Shown piece by piece: positions 1-5,124 of a DNA stretch of 5,124 nucleotides (position 1 is its first letter; every line of letters starts with the position of its first letter). The position numbers were made by a program, and so were the translations under genes. Source of the DNA: DATFWC01 sp045801465. Its GTDB lineage: Bacteria > Pseudomonadota > Alphaproteobacteria > Rhizobiales > Xanthobacteraceae. Below the pieces are notes generated by a model. It saw only the letters and a list, made by a program, of their open reading frames with translations. It was not told where the DNA came from and ran no database searches. The stretch is taken from assembly GCA_045801465.1 (NCBI GenBank), contig JBJMSU010000123.1, forward strand, positions 1 through 5,124, in the 5' to 3' direction.

Positions 1-1080
1 CACCTCGGTCTCCACCGAAGGCGTCGCCGAGGCGAGCAGAATCGGGATGTGCGCCTCGCGTGCGCGCACCACCGCCATGTCGCGCGCATGATAGTGGACA
101 CCGTCTTCCTGCTTGTAGACCGGGTCGTGCTCCTCATCGACGACGATCAGGCCGAGCGCCGCATAGGGCAGGAACAGGGCCGAGCGCGCCCCCGCCACGA
201 CCGAAACCTCGCCCGCCGCGACCGCCGCCCACGTGCGCGCGCGCCGGCGCGGGGTGAGCGCCGAATGCCATTCCGCCGGGCGCACCCCGAAACGCTCGGC
301 GAAGCGGTCGAGGAACTGCGCCGTCAACGCGATCTCCGGCATGAGGATCAGAGTTTGCCGGCCCGTCCGGATGCTCTGAGCCACCGCCTCGAAATAGACT
401 TCCGTTTTGCCCGACCCTGTCACCCCGTCGATCAGCGTGACCGAATAGCCGCCCTGCCGGACGGTGTTGCCGAGAGCACGCGCGGCATCGCGCTGAGCCG
501 GAGTGAAGTCGGGCTTGACGAAATCGGGATCGGGCGGCGCCGCAATCGGCTGCGGCGGCAACACCAGGGGCTCGAGCGTGCCTTCGTCCACCAGGCCGTC
601 GATGACGCCAGGCGAGACGCCCGCTTCCTCGGCGACTTCCGCCTTGCCGTGCACGAGCCCGTCGGCCACGAGCGCCAGCACGCGCCGGCGCGCCGCGGTC
701 ATGCGCTGCGGCGCCGGGCCGGCCATTCGCACGCCCACCTGCAGGCGCTCGGCCCCCAGGTGCTCGCCCATGCGCAGGCACATGCGCAAGACCATCCCGC
801 GCGGGCTCAGCGTGTAGTCGGAGACCCAGTCGACGAAGCGGCGCAGCTCGCCCTTGAGGGGCGGAATGTCGAGCTTCTCGGCAACGTCCTTGAGCCGGTT
901 GTCGAGCGACGGCCGCGCGCTTCCCTCTCCCCACACGACGCCCGTGTAGGCGCGCGGCCCCAGCGGCACGGTGACGAAATCGCCGGGGGCGACGTCGACG
1001 GCGGCCGGCACGCGGTAGGAATAGGCCTGATCGACCGCAAGCGGGACCAGCACGTCGACGGTGGCTGACGGCGTCGGCAT
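1..1080 (-). CDS. priA: Primosomal protein N' (replication restart helicase PriA), N-terminal part, cut by window edge
   Basis: PriA is the superfamily 2 DNA helicase that recognises abandoned replication forks and reloads the replicative helicase DnaB. The visible part is 360 codons with no stop; the rest of the helicase core, the zinc-binding region and the C-terminal domain lie beyond position 1. The N-terminal 3'-end-binding region is about residues 5-110 (VDVLVPLAVDQAYSYRVP, then VPLGPRAYTGVVW), followed by a winged-helix-like stretch to about 170. Helicase motifs then come in order: Walker A GVTGSGKTE (K225), motif Ia LMPEIALT (247-253 region), GARSALFLP (297-305), Walker B VVDEEHD with DEEH at 315-318, YKQEDGVHYHARD (322-333), and motif III LASATPS (349-355). 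The start is uncertain. ATG at 1080 is used here, but no ribosome binding site lies close to it; an in-frame TTG at 1104 is well placed behind GAGGAGAAGG and would add eight residues. The gene is divergent from xerC. Identity is secure from the motifs. Confidence 0.96.
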   Translation of the reverse strand, partial: MPTPSATVDVLVPLAVDQAYSYRVPAAVDVAPGDFVTVPLGPRAYTGVVWGEGSARPSLDNRLKDVAEKLDIPPLKGELRRFVDWVSDYTLSPRGMVLRMCLRMGEHLGAERLQVGVRMAGPAPQRMTAARRRVLALVADGLVHGKAEVAEEAGVSPGVIDGLVDEGTLEPLVLPPQPIAAPPDPDFVKPDFTPAQRDAARALGNTVRQGGYSVTLIDGVTGSGKTEVYFEAVAQSIRTGRQTLILMPEIALTAQFLDRFAERFGVRPAEWHSALTPRRRARTWAAVAAGEVSVVAGARSALFLPYAALGLIVVDEEHDPVYKQEDGVHYHARDMAVVRAREAHIPILLASATPSVETEV

Positions 1081-1110
1081 CGATGCAGGCGATGTGCGCG
1101 GCAAGCCGTT

Positions 1111-1120
1111 CCTTCTCCTC
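1111..1120 (-). promoter_or_regulatory. Ribosome binding site that bears on the priA start
   Basis: Read on the minus strand, the sequence is GAGGAGAAGG. Its AGGAG core ends 10 nt before an in-frame TTG (1104-1102), and the second AGGA ends 5 nt before it, but the first ATG (1080) is 30 nt away. The spacing therefore favours TTG as the real priA start (product beginning MPRTSPASMPTPS), unless initiation at ATG uses no Shine-Dalgarno pairing. An in-frame TGA about 60 nt upstream of the TTG limits the choice to this interval. Confidence 0.5.
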
Positions 1121-1165
1121 GCTCGAAGCGACTTTCGCGTTAGCGTAAAGTTGAGGCGAGGTCAC

Positions 1166-1180
1166 GAGCCAGTTCCGAAC
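1166..1180. promoter_or_regulatory. Possible LexA (SOS) operator, one mismatch, between priA and xerC
   Basis: On the plus strand this reads GAGC, seven bases, GAAC; on the minus strand GTTC, seven bases, GCTC. The established LexA box of alphaproteobacteria is the direct repeat GTTC-N7-GTTC, so this is a single-mismatch match. It sits in the middle of the divergent priA/xerC region, about 62 bp before the priA TTG and 70 bp before the xerC ATG, where it could act on either promoter. Short near matches arise by chance, so this remains a candidate only. Confidence 0.25.
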
Positions 1181-1238
1181 ATGACGCGCTTTTCCGAGAA
1201 CGATGGCCGGCTTACCGAATGGTTAAGAAAGGTGATGC

Positions 1239-1244
1239 GATAAT
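1239..1244 (+). promoter_or_regulatory. -10-like hexamer immediately before xerC
   Basis: GATAAT matches the TATAAT consensus at five of six positions and ends 6 bp before the xerC ATG. If used, transcription would begin at or within a base or two of the start codon, giving a leaderless message. No good -35 element is visible 16-18 bp upstream, which weakens the case. The alternative is that GAAAGGTGAT (1227-1236) acts as a distant ribosome binding site on a longer transcript, with an unfavourably long spacing of about 15 nt. Confidence 0.25.
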
Positions 1245-1250
1245 CGCGCC

Positions 1251-2216
1251 ATGGCGAAGAAGGCGCAGCAAGATAAATCGCCCTATTCCGCGGCGCCGGA
1301 TGTCGCCGCCGAGCTCGTGCGCTGGTTCGCCTATCTCGGCGCCGAGCGCCGGATGTCGCCGAAGACCGTCGAGGCCTATGGCCGTGACGTCTCGCAATTC
1401 TTGGGCTTCCTGGCCGAGCATCTGGGCGGCAGTCCGTCGCTGCAGGACCTTTCCGCGCTGAGCGCCGCGGACGTGCGCGCCTTCATGGCGGCACGGCGCC
1501 ATGACGGCATCGGCGGCCGTTCGTTGATGCGGTCGCTCGCCGGTGCCCGCTCCTTCGCCCGTTTCCTCGAGCGCAACGGCAAGGCAGCCGTAACGGCGCT
1601 CGCCGCCGTGCGCGCGCCCAAGGTCCCCAGGACGTTGCCCAAGCCGCTCGCCGTTGCGGCAGCCAAGCGCCTCCTCGATACCGAGCTGCGCGCCGGCGAG
1701 GAGCGCGAGCCCTGGATCTTCGCCCGCGATGCCGCCGTCCTGGCGCTGCTCTACGGCTCGGGCCTGCGCATTGCGGAGGCGCTGGCGCTGCGGCGCCACG
1801 ATGTCCCCGAGCCGGGAGCCGGCGACGTCATCATGGTCACCGGCAAGGGCAACAAGCAGCGCATGGTGCCGGTGCTGCGGCAGGTGACCGAGCTTATCGC
1901 TGATTACGTGCGGCTTTGCCCGTTTCCGCTTGCTCCCGAACATCCGCTCTTCGTCGGCGCCAAAGGCGGCCCTTTGAGCCCGCGGATCGTGCAGCTCGTG
2001 ATGGCGCGGCTGCGCGGCGCCCTCGGACTGGCCGAAACCGCCACGCCGCATGCGCTGCGCCATTCGTTCGCCACCCACCTGCTGGCGCGCGGCGGCGATC
2101 TGCGCGCCATCCAGGAGCTGCTCGGCCACGCCTCGCTGTCGACCACGCAGATCTATACCGCCGTCGACAGCGAACGCCTGCTCGCGATTTACCGCAGCGC
2201 CCATCCGCGCGCCTGA
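1251..2216 (+). CDS. xerC: Tyrosine recombinase XerC (site-specific recombinase of the XerCD pair)
   Basis: XerC works with XerD and FtsK at the chromosomal dif site to resolve chromosome dimers before cell division. The 321-residue product is of normal family length and complete. An N-terminal SAM-like core-binding domain spans about residues 18-112 (helix AELVRWFAYLGAERRMSPKTVEAYGRDVSQF), and the catalytic domain about 128-315. All six catalytic residues are visible: R173 in GSGLRIAEAL, K199 in VTGKGNKQR, H267 and R270 in TPHALRHSFATHLL, H293 in LLGHASLSTTQ, and the nucleophile Y302 in TQIYTAV. The start is ATG; an in-frame TGA at 1233 rules out any longer form. The ribosome binding site is weak or distant. 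It is called XerC rather than XerD or a phage integrase from overall character and its place opposite priA, with no phage or att features nearby. Residual doubt concerns C versus D only. Confidence 0.9.
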   Translation: MAKKAQQDKSPYSAAPDVAAELVRWFAYLGAERRMSPKTVEAYGRDVSQFLGFLAEHLGGSPSLQDLSALSAADVRAFMAARRHDGIGGRSLMRSLAGARSFARFLERNGKAAVTALAAVRAPKVPRTLPKPLAVAAAKRLLDTELRAGEEREPWIFARDAAVLALLYGSGLRIAEALALRRHDVPEPGAGDVIMVTGKGNKQRMVPVLRQVTELIADYVRLCPFPLAPEHPLFVGAKGGPLSPRIVQLVMARLRGALGLAETATPHALRHSFATHLLARGGDLRAIQELLGHASLSTTQIYTAVDSERLLAIYRSAHPRA

Positions 2217-2232
2217 GCAAGCGAATGATCCA

Positions 2233-2247
2233 CGGCGGCGACCGCCG
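2233..2247 (+). terminator. Small GC hairpin after xerC, possible weak terminator
   Basis: CGGCGG and CCGCCG form a perfect 6-bp stem around a CGA loop, starting 17 bp after the xerC stop. It is followed by GGGGTAATTT rather than a clean run of T, so it is at best an imperfect intrinsic terminator. It could instead simply protect the 3' end of the message. It lies before the proposed promoter of the next gene, which is where a boundary between the two transcripts would be expected. Confidence 0.35.
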
Positions 2248-2262
2248 GGGGTAATTTAAGCC

Positions 2263-2290
2263 CTTGCCAAGGCGCAATCAGTCGCTACAT
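2263..2290 (+). promoter_or_regulatory. Candidate housekeeping promoter for the DUF4337-like gene
   Basis: The -35 element CTTGCC (2263-2268) and the -10 element CTACAT (2285-2290) each differ by one base from the rhizobial housekeeping consensus CTTGAC / CTATAT, with a 16-bp spacer (usual 17). Transcription would start near 2297, leaving a leader of about 22 nt that contains the strong ribosome binding site. A GAATC at 2298-2302 fits the GANTC target of the CcrM methylase and falls at the predicted start point. The assignment rests on reading by eye alone. Confidence 0.4.
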
Positions 2291-2306
2291 CGGCGGCGAA
2301 TCGGCC

Positions 2307-2314
2307 AGGGAGGG
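2307..2314 (+). promoter_or_regulatory. Strong ribosome binding site for the DUF4337-like gene
   Basis: AGGGAGGG includes GGAGG ending 5 nt before the ATG at 2319. It is the best Shine-Dalgarno sequence in the window and fixes this start codon. Confidence 0.75.
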
Positions 2315-2318
2315 CGAC

Positions 2319-2957
2319 ATGAGCCATGGCGTGCACGCGGTGCAGCACGAAGCCGAACACCAGATTCAACACGATGAACATGGGCACGGACACGGTGCAG
2401 CCAAGCAAGGCCCGGAAAACCGCAACAAGAAGATCGCGCTGGTGATCGCCGTCATTGCGCTGTTCCTGGCGTTCTCCGAGACGCTGGGGAAAAGCGCCCA
2501 GACGGCGGGCTTAAGCTACAACGTCGAAGCCTCGAACCTGTGGGCCTTTTTCCAGGCCAAGACCATCCGCCGCACCTTGGTGGAGACTGCCGCCCAGGCG
2601 ATGGCGCTCGAGGCCGCCGCAGCGCCGGCCGAGCCGACCAAGGCGGCGATCAGCAAGCAGGTCGATTCCTGGCAGAAAACGGGCCAGCGCTACCGCTCCG
2701 AACCGGAGACGCGCGAGGGCAGCGTGGAGCTCGCCGAGCGCGCCAAAGAGGCCGAGCACAAACGCGACCTCGCCTTGGCGAAGTATCACCACTACGAAGT
2801 GGCGTCGGCCTCCTTCCAGATCGGCATCGTGCTCGCCTCGGCCGCCGTCATTACTGGGATGCTGGCTCTGGTCTGGGCCGCAGGCGCCCTCGCCGTCGTC
2901 GGGCTCGCTTTCATGGCCATCGGCCTGTTCGCCCCTCACGCCGTGCATTTGTTCTGA
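2319..2957 (+). CDS. DUF4337-family membrane protein with histidine-rich N-terminus
   Basis: The 212-residue product resembles the DUF4337 family, whose function is unknown; the recognisable part is NLWAFFQAKTIRRTLVE (73-89) after a first hydrophobic segment. Residues 1-30 are hydrophilic and carry eight histidines (3, 6, 10, 14, 18, 21, 23, 25), ending in the alternating run HGHGHG. Predicted membrane spans are about 39-54, 165-184 and 186-206. Between spans one and two lies a long, charged, probably helical region (85-160, rich in A, E, K, R). No signal peptide or catalytic motif is seen. The start is fixed by a strong ribosome binding site, and the gene has its own candidate promoter, so it need not be co-transcribed with xerC. 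Its stop codon shares two bases with the palindromic repeat that follows. Metal binding by the histidines is an inference. The family assignment is from memory of its pattern. Confidence 0.8.
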   Translation: MSHGVHAVQHEAEHQIQHDEHGHGHGAAKQGPENRNKKIALVIAVIALFLAFSETLGKSAQTAGLSYNVEASNLWAFFQAKTIRRTLVETAAQAMALEAAAAPAEPTKAAISKQVDSWQKTGQRYRSEPETREGSVELAERAKEAEHKRDLALAKYHHYEVASASFQIGIVLASAAVITGMLALVWAAGALAVVGLAFMAIGLFAPHAVHLF

Positions 2958-3004
2958 GCATGATCCCGAAAAGTGGGTACCGGTTTTCGGAAAAGATCAT
3001 GCTC
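2956..3004. repeat. 49-bp imperfect palindrome, rhizobial intergenic repeat, possible two-way terminator
   Basis: Perfect 10-bp outer arms GAGCATGATC (2956-2965) and GATCATGCTC (2995-3004) flank a perfect 7-bp inner stem, CCGAAAA (2966-2972) with TTTTCGG (2984-2990). The right side has an unpaired AAAA (2991-2994), and the loop is GTGGGTACCGG. I recognise this element as a dispersed intergenic repeat of Bradyrhizobium and related Hyphomicrobiales. It lies between two converging genes and could end or stabilise both transcripts, although no T run follows on either side. Its first two bases (GA) also form the last two bases of the preceding gene's TGA stop. Confidence 0.85.
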
Positions 3005-3021
3005 CAACAATAAACTATGGC

Positions 3022-3621
3022 TCAAGCGGCAGGTGCGCGCTGCACGCGCCGCCGCAGCCACGCGACCCGCCGCATGAAGCGGCCGGCGCGCTTCGGCCGC
3101 ATCAGCCAGAACAGGGAGCGCATGCGGTGCCGGATCGGCGCGAAATGGTGCGCGATAAACGCACGCAGCTCGGCCTTCATGGGATCGAGCAGCGCGTGCG
3201 CCTGCTCCAGCCACAGGATGACGTGCTCGTAGACCCAGCGAAACCAGGCAAGCTGCAGGAGCTTCGGCCGCGTCGCGTCGAAGATGAAGGCCATCACTCC
3301 CATGCTCAGCACCTTGGCCAAGGCGAGCGTCGCCATGGCGCCGAGCCACGAGCCGTGCGCCAGCATCCATAACCCTACGAGCTTGAGCGGGAACAGGAGG
3401 GCGACGGGAACGAGGAAGACCAGAAAGGTCGCGGTCGGCGGCAGATGGTCAACCCATTGCGCCACCTGCAGTTTGAAGGCATCCCAGCGGATGCGATCCA
3501 CCGCCCAGGCGACGAGCGGCCGCAAATGCTCCCACAGCCACGCCTCGAACAGAAAGACGAGGGCGATGAAGATCCACAGCGGTTTCAACAGGCGGCGCAT
3601 GCGGGCAAATACGGTAGTCAC
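3022..3621 (-). CDS. Uncharacterised membrane protein coupled to lpdA
   Basis: I do not recognise the family of this 199-residue product. It has three likely membrane segments: about 14-30 (PLWIFIALVFLFEAWLW), 63-88 (TATFLVFLVPVALLFPLKLVGLWMLA) and 92-114 (WLGAMATLALAKVLSMGVMAFIF). A hydrophilic, tryptophan-containing loop lies between the first two. After the third comes an amphipathic region (115-160), then a strongly basic tail from about 164 with many arginines, likely cytoplasmic or lying on membrane lipid. No catalytic motif or signal peptide is evident. The GTG start at 3621 overlaps the lpdA stop in the sequence GTGA, typical of translational coupling; the alternative ATG at 3600 would remove seven residues. 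It is the last visible gene of the lpdA unit and converges on the DUF4337-like gene. High GC and codon use like its neighbours support a real gene. Confidence 0.8.
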   Translation of the reverse strand: MTTVFARMRRLLKPLWIFIALVFLFEAWLWEHLRPLVAWAVDRIRWDAFKLQVAQWVDHLPPTATFLVFLVPVALLFPLKLVGLWMLAHGSWLGAMATLALAKVLSMGVMAFIFDATRPKLLQLAWFRWVYEHVILWLEQAHALLDPMKAELRAFIAHHFAPIRHRMRSLFWLMRPKRAGRFMRRVAWLRRRVQRAPAA

Positions 3622-5024
3622 ATATGAATGGAGCGCTTGTCCACCGCCATTGCGGCTTCCTTCACGGCCTCGGTGAGCGTCGGATGGGCGTGGCAGGTGC
3701 GCGCGATGTCCTCCGACGACGCGCCGAACTCCATGGCGACGGCGGCTTCCGCGATCATGTTGCCGGCGTCGGGGCCGAGGATATGCACGCCCAGCACGCG
3801 GTCGGTGTTGGCGTCGGCGAGGATCTTGACGAAGCCATCGGTCGTCAGATTGACCTTGGCGCGGCCGTTGGCGGTGAACGGAAACTTGCCGACCTTGTAG
3901 GCAATGCCGGCTTCCTTGATCTCCTCCTCGTTCTTGCCGACCGCGGCGATCTCCGGGAAGGTGTAGACGACGTTGGGAATGACGTCGTAATCGACGTGAC
4001 CGGCGCGACCGCCGATGATCTCAGCCACCGCGACACCTTCGTCCTCGGCCTTATGCGCCAGCATCGGCCCGGCGATCACGTCGCCGATCGCGTAGATGCC
4101 CGGCACGTTGCTGGCAAACTGCGCATCCACGATCACGCGGCCGCGATTGTCCAAGCGGACGCCGACGTCGCTCAGTCCCAGCCCTTCCGTGTAGGGCACG
4201 CGCCCGACCGCCACGAGCACCACATCGGCTTCAATAGTTTCCGCCGTGCCGCCGGCGGCCGGCTCGACGCGCACCTTCAGAGTCTTACCGCTGGCGTCGA
4301 CCGCAGTGACTTTCGACGACAGTTTGAAGGTCATGCCCTGCTTCTGCAGGATGCGCTGGAACTGCTTGGCGACCTCGAGATCGATGCCCGGCAGGATGCG
4401 GTCGAGAAATTCCACCACCGTCACCTTGGCGCCGAGGCGACGCCACACCGAGCCAAGCTCGAGGCCGATGACGCCGGCGCCGATGACGAGCAGGCGCTCC
4501 GGCACGTGGTCGAGCGCTATGGCAGTATCCGACGACACGATGCGCTTCTCGTCGATATCGATGCCTTTGAGCCGCGCCACGTCGGAGCCGGTGGCGATGA
4601 CGATATTCCGGGTTTGCAGGGTCTGCGCGCCGCCATTGCCCTTCACCTCGATCTTGCCGGGCGCGACAATGCGGCCGGTGCCATGCACGGCATCGATCTT
4701 GTTCTTCTTGAGCAGGAACTCGACCCCTTTGACGTTGCCCTCGACGCCGGCATCCTTGAATTTCATCATGGTATCGAGATCGAGCTGCGGGGTCTTCAGC
4801 TTGATGCCCATCCGGCCGAAACTGTGACCGGCCTCTTCGAACAGCTCGGAGGCATGCAGCAGGGCCTTCGACGGGATACAGCCGATATTGAGACACGTGC
4901 CGCCGTGGGTCGCGCGCTTTTCCACCACCGCGGTTTTCAAGCCCAGTTGCGCCGCCCGGATGGCGCACACATAGCCGCCCGGGCCGGTGCCGATGACGAC
5001 GAGATCGTAGGCAGGGTCTGCCAT
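3618..5024 (-). CDS. lpdA: Dihydrolipoyl dehydrogenase (E3 of 2-oxo acid dehydrogenase complexes)
   Basis: This flavoprotein reoxidises the dihydrolipoyl groups of 2-oxoglutarate or pyruvate dehydrogenase complexes and passes the electrons to NAD+ in the cytoplasm. The 468-residue product is complete and of usual length. Key sites, numbered from the ATG: FAD-binding IGTGPGG (11-17); redox-active disulfide C44 and C49 in GGTCLNIGCIPSK; NAD-binding GAGVIGLELG (182-191), with E205 at the end of the next strand favouring NAD over NADP; second FAD motif GIYAIGD (309-315); and the C-terminal catalytic dyad H447/E452 in HAHPTLTE. ATG at 5024 is chosen because AGGA lies 8 nt upstream and the protein then begins MADPAYDLVVIG, as in alphaproteobacterial relatives; the frame stays open to an ATG at 5108, but that extension looks non-coding. 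The downstream membrane-protein gene overlaps by four bases. Rhizobial lpdA genes often follow sucA and sucB, which suggests but does not prove a role with 2-oxoglutarate dehydrogenase. Confidence 0.97.
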   Translation of the reverse strand: MADPAYDLVVIGTGPGGYVCAIRAAQLGLKTAVVEKRATHGGTCLNIGCIPSKALLHASELFEEAGHSFGRMGIKLKTPQLDLDTMMKFKDAGVEGNVKGVEFLLKKNKIDAVHGTGRIVAPGKIEVKGNGGAQTLQTRNIVIATGSDVARLKGIDIDEKRIVSSDTAIALDHVPERLLVIGAGVIGLELGSVWRRLGAKVTVVEFLDRILPGIDLEVAKQFQRILQKQGMTFKLSSKVTAVDASGKTLKVRVEPAAGGTAETIEADVVLVAVGRVPYTEGLGLSDVGVRLDNRGRVIVDAQFASNVPGIYAIGDVIAGPMLAHKAEDEGVAVAEIIGGRAGHVDYDVIPNVVYTFPEIAAVGKNEEEIKEAGIAYKVGKFPFTANGRAKVNLTTDGFVKILADANTDRVLGVHILGPDAGNMIAEAAVAMEFGASSEDIARTCHAHPTLTEAVKEAAMAVDKRSIHM

Positions 5025-5124
5025 CACACTTATCCTGGAGATTGCTTGGACGAGCCGGTCGGCGCGGACACTGCCCGATGCAGGTCGCCGAAACAAGCTG
5101 GAGGTCATATGGGGCTTTGGTCGA
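5025..5124. other. Upstream region of lpdA, no gene seen
   Basis: About 100 bp between the lpdA start and the window edge. The lpdA frame is open through most of it, but the translation (beginning MTSSLFRRPAS) is unlike the start of any dihydrolipoyl dehydrogenase I know from bacteria. I see no convincing promoter, terminator or other gene. It is probably a leader or the gap to an upstream gene outside the window. Confidence 0.5.
5033..5036 (-). promoter_or_regulatory. Ribosome binding site deciding the lpdA start
   Basis: AGGA on the minus strand, with 8 nt to the ATG at 5024. It supports this start over the ATG at 5108. A GTG at 5027 directly before the ATG is in frame and cannot be excluded, but would add only one residue. 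Confidence 0.6.

Noticed and set aside
49..1068. Long plus-strand open frame of 339 codons opposite priA
   Set aside because: It is antisense to priA, which has a full set of helicase motifs in order. The translation is dominated by R, A, H, D and G, as expected from the opposite strand of a high-GC gene.
134..1165. Minus-strand open frame of 343 codons with a GTG start overlapping priA in another frame
   Set aside because: After about 30 residues the translation becomes arginine-, alanine- and glycine-rich with no recognisable domain, and it shares the strand with genuine priA. It is a frame shadow.
1081..1250. A dif site near xerC
   Set aside because: I looked for the 28-bp pattern of two 11-bp arms around a 6-bp AT-rich spacer and saw nothing resembling it here or in the other intergenic gaps.
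1212..2204. Minus-strand open frame of 330 codons opposite xerC
   Set aside because: It is fully antisense to a xerC with all catalytic residues intact, and its low-complexity composition is typical of GC-rich antisense frames.
1251..2216. The tyrosine recombinase as an integrase of a mobile element
   Set aside because: No att-like direct repeats, tRNA gene, excisionase or other mobile genes are seen nearby. Its length and its place beside priA fit the housekeeping XerC.
2511..2948. Minus-strand open frame of 145 codons opposite the DUF4337-like gene
   Set aside because: The plus-strand gene has a strong ribosome binding site, membrane spans and family resemblance; the reverse frame has none of these.
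4246..4827. Plus-strand open frame of 193 codons opposite lpdA
   Set aside because: It is antisense to the central part of a clear dihydrolipoyl dehydrogenase and shows no domain of its own.
5025..5108. In-frame N-terminal extension of lpdA, arginine-rich and reminiscent of a mitochondrial presequence
   Set aside because: A well-spaced ribosome binding site precedes the ATG at 5024, where family similarity begins. Bacterial E3 enzymes of this type carry no targeting peptide, so the openness of the frame is attributed to high GC.

Overview
The window looks like an ordinary, high-GC chromosomal stretch of an alphaproteobacterium, most likely of the Hyphomicrobiales (Bradyrhizobium, Rhodopseudomonas and relatives). 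Three things point there: the character of the PriA, XerC and dihydrolipoyl dehydrogenase proteins, a DUF4337-type protein, and a 49-bp palindrome with GAGCATGATC/GATCATGCTC arms, which I recognise as an intergenic repeat common in that order. No database search was possible, so the genus is not fixed.

Layout. The left edge holds the N-terminal 360 codons of priA (replication restart helicase) on the minus strand, running off the window. A short divergent intergenic region of about 150-170 bp separates it from xerC on the plus strand, a complete tyrosine recombinase with all six catalytic residues. This region contains a near match to the alphaproteobacterial LexA box and a -10-like hexamer very close to the xerC start. 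After xerC there is a small hairpin, then a plausible housekeeping promoter and a strong ribosome binding site in front of a 212-residue DUF4337-like membrane protein with a histidine-rich N-terminus. The 49-bp palindrome starts inside that gene's stop codon and fills most of the 64-bp gap to the next gene, which runs convergently.

The right half is a minus-strand transcription unit. The upstream gene is a complete E3 dihydrolipoyl dehydrogenase (468 residues, ATG at 5024). The downstream gene encodes an uncharacterised 199-residue membrane protein whose GTG start overlaps the lpdA stop by four bases (GTGA), so the two are probably translationally coupled. About 100 bp of probable leader or intergenic sequence lies upstream of lpdA at the right edge.

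How the genes relate. priA and xerC both serve chromosome maintenance (restart of stalled forks; resolution of chromosome dimers) and share a divergent control region. lpdA belongs to central carbon metabolism, as the E3 of 2-oxo acid dehydrogenase complexes; its coupled membrane partner has no known role. I found no CRISPR array, RNA gene, insertion sequence, prophage or defence system, and no convincing new system. The points most worth a second look are the palindrome fused to a stop codon between convergent genes, the possible SOS box between priA and xerC, and the membrane protein coupled to lpdA.
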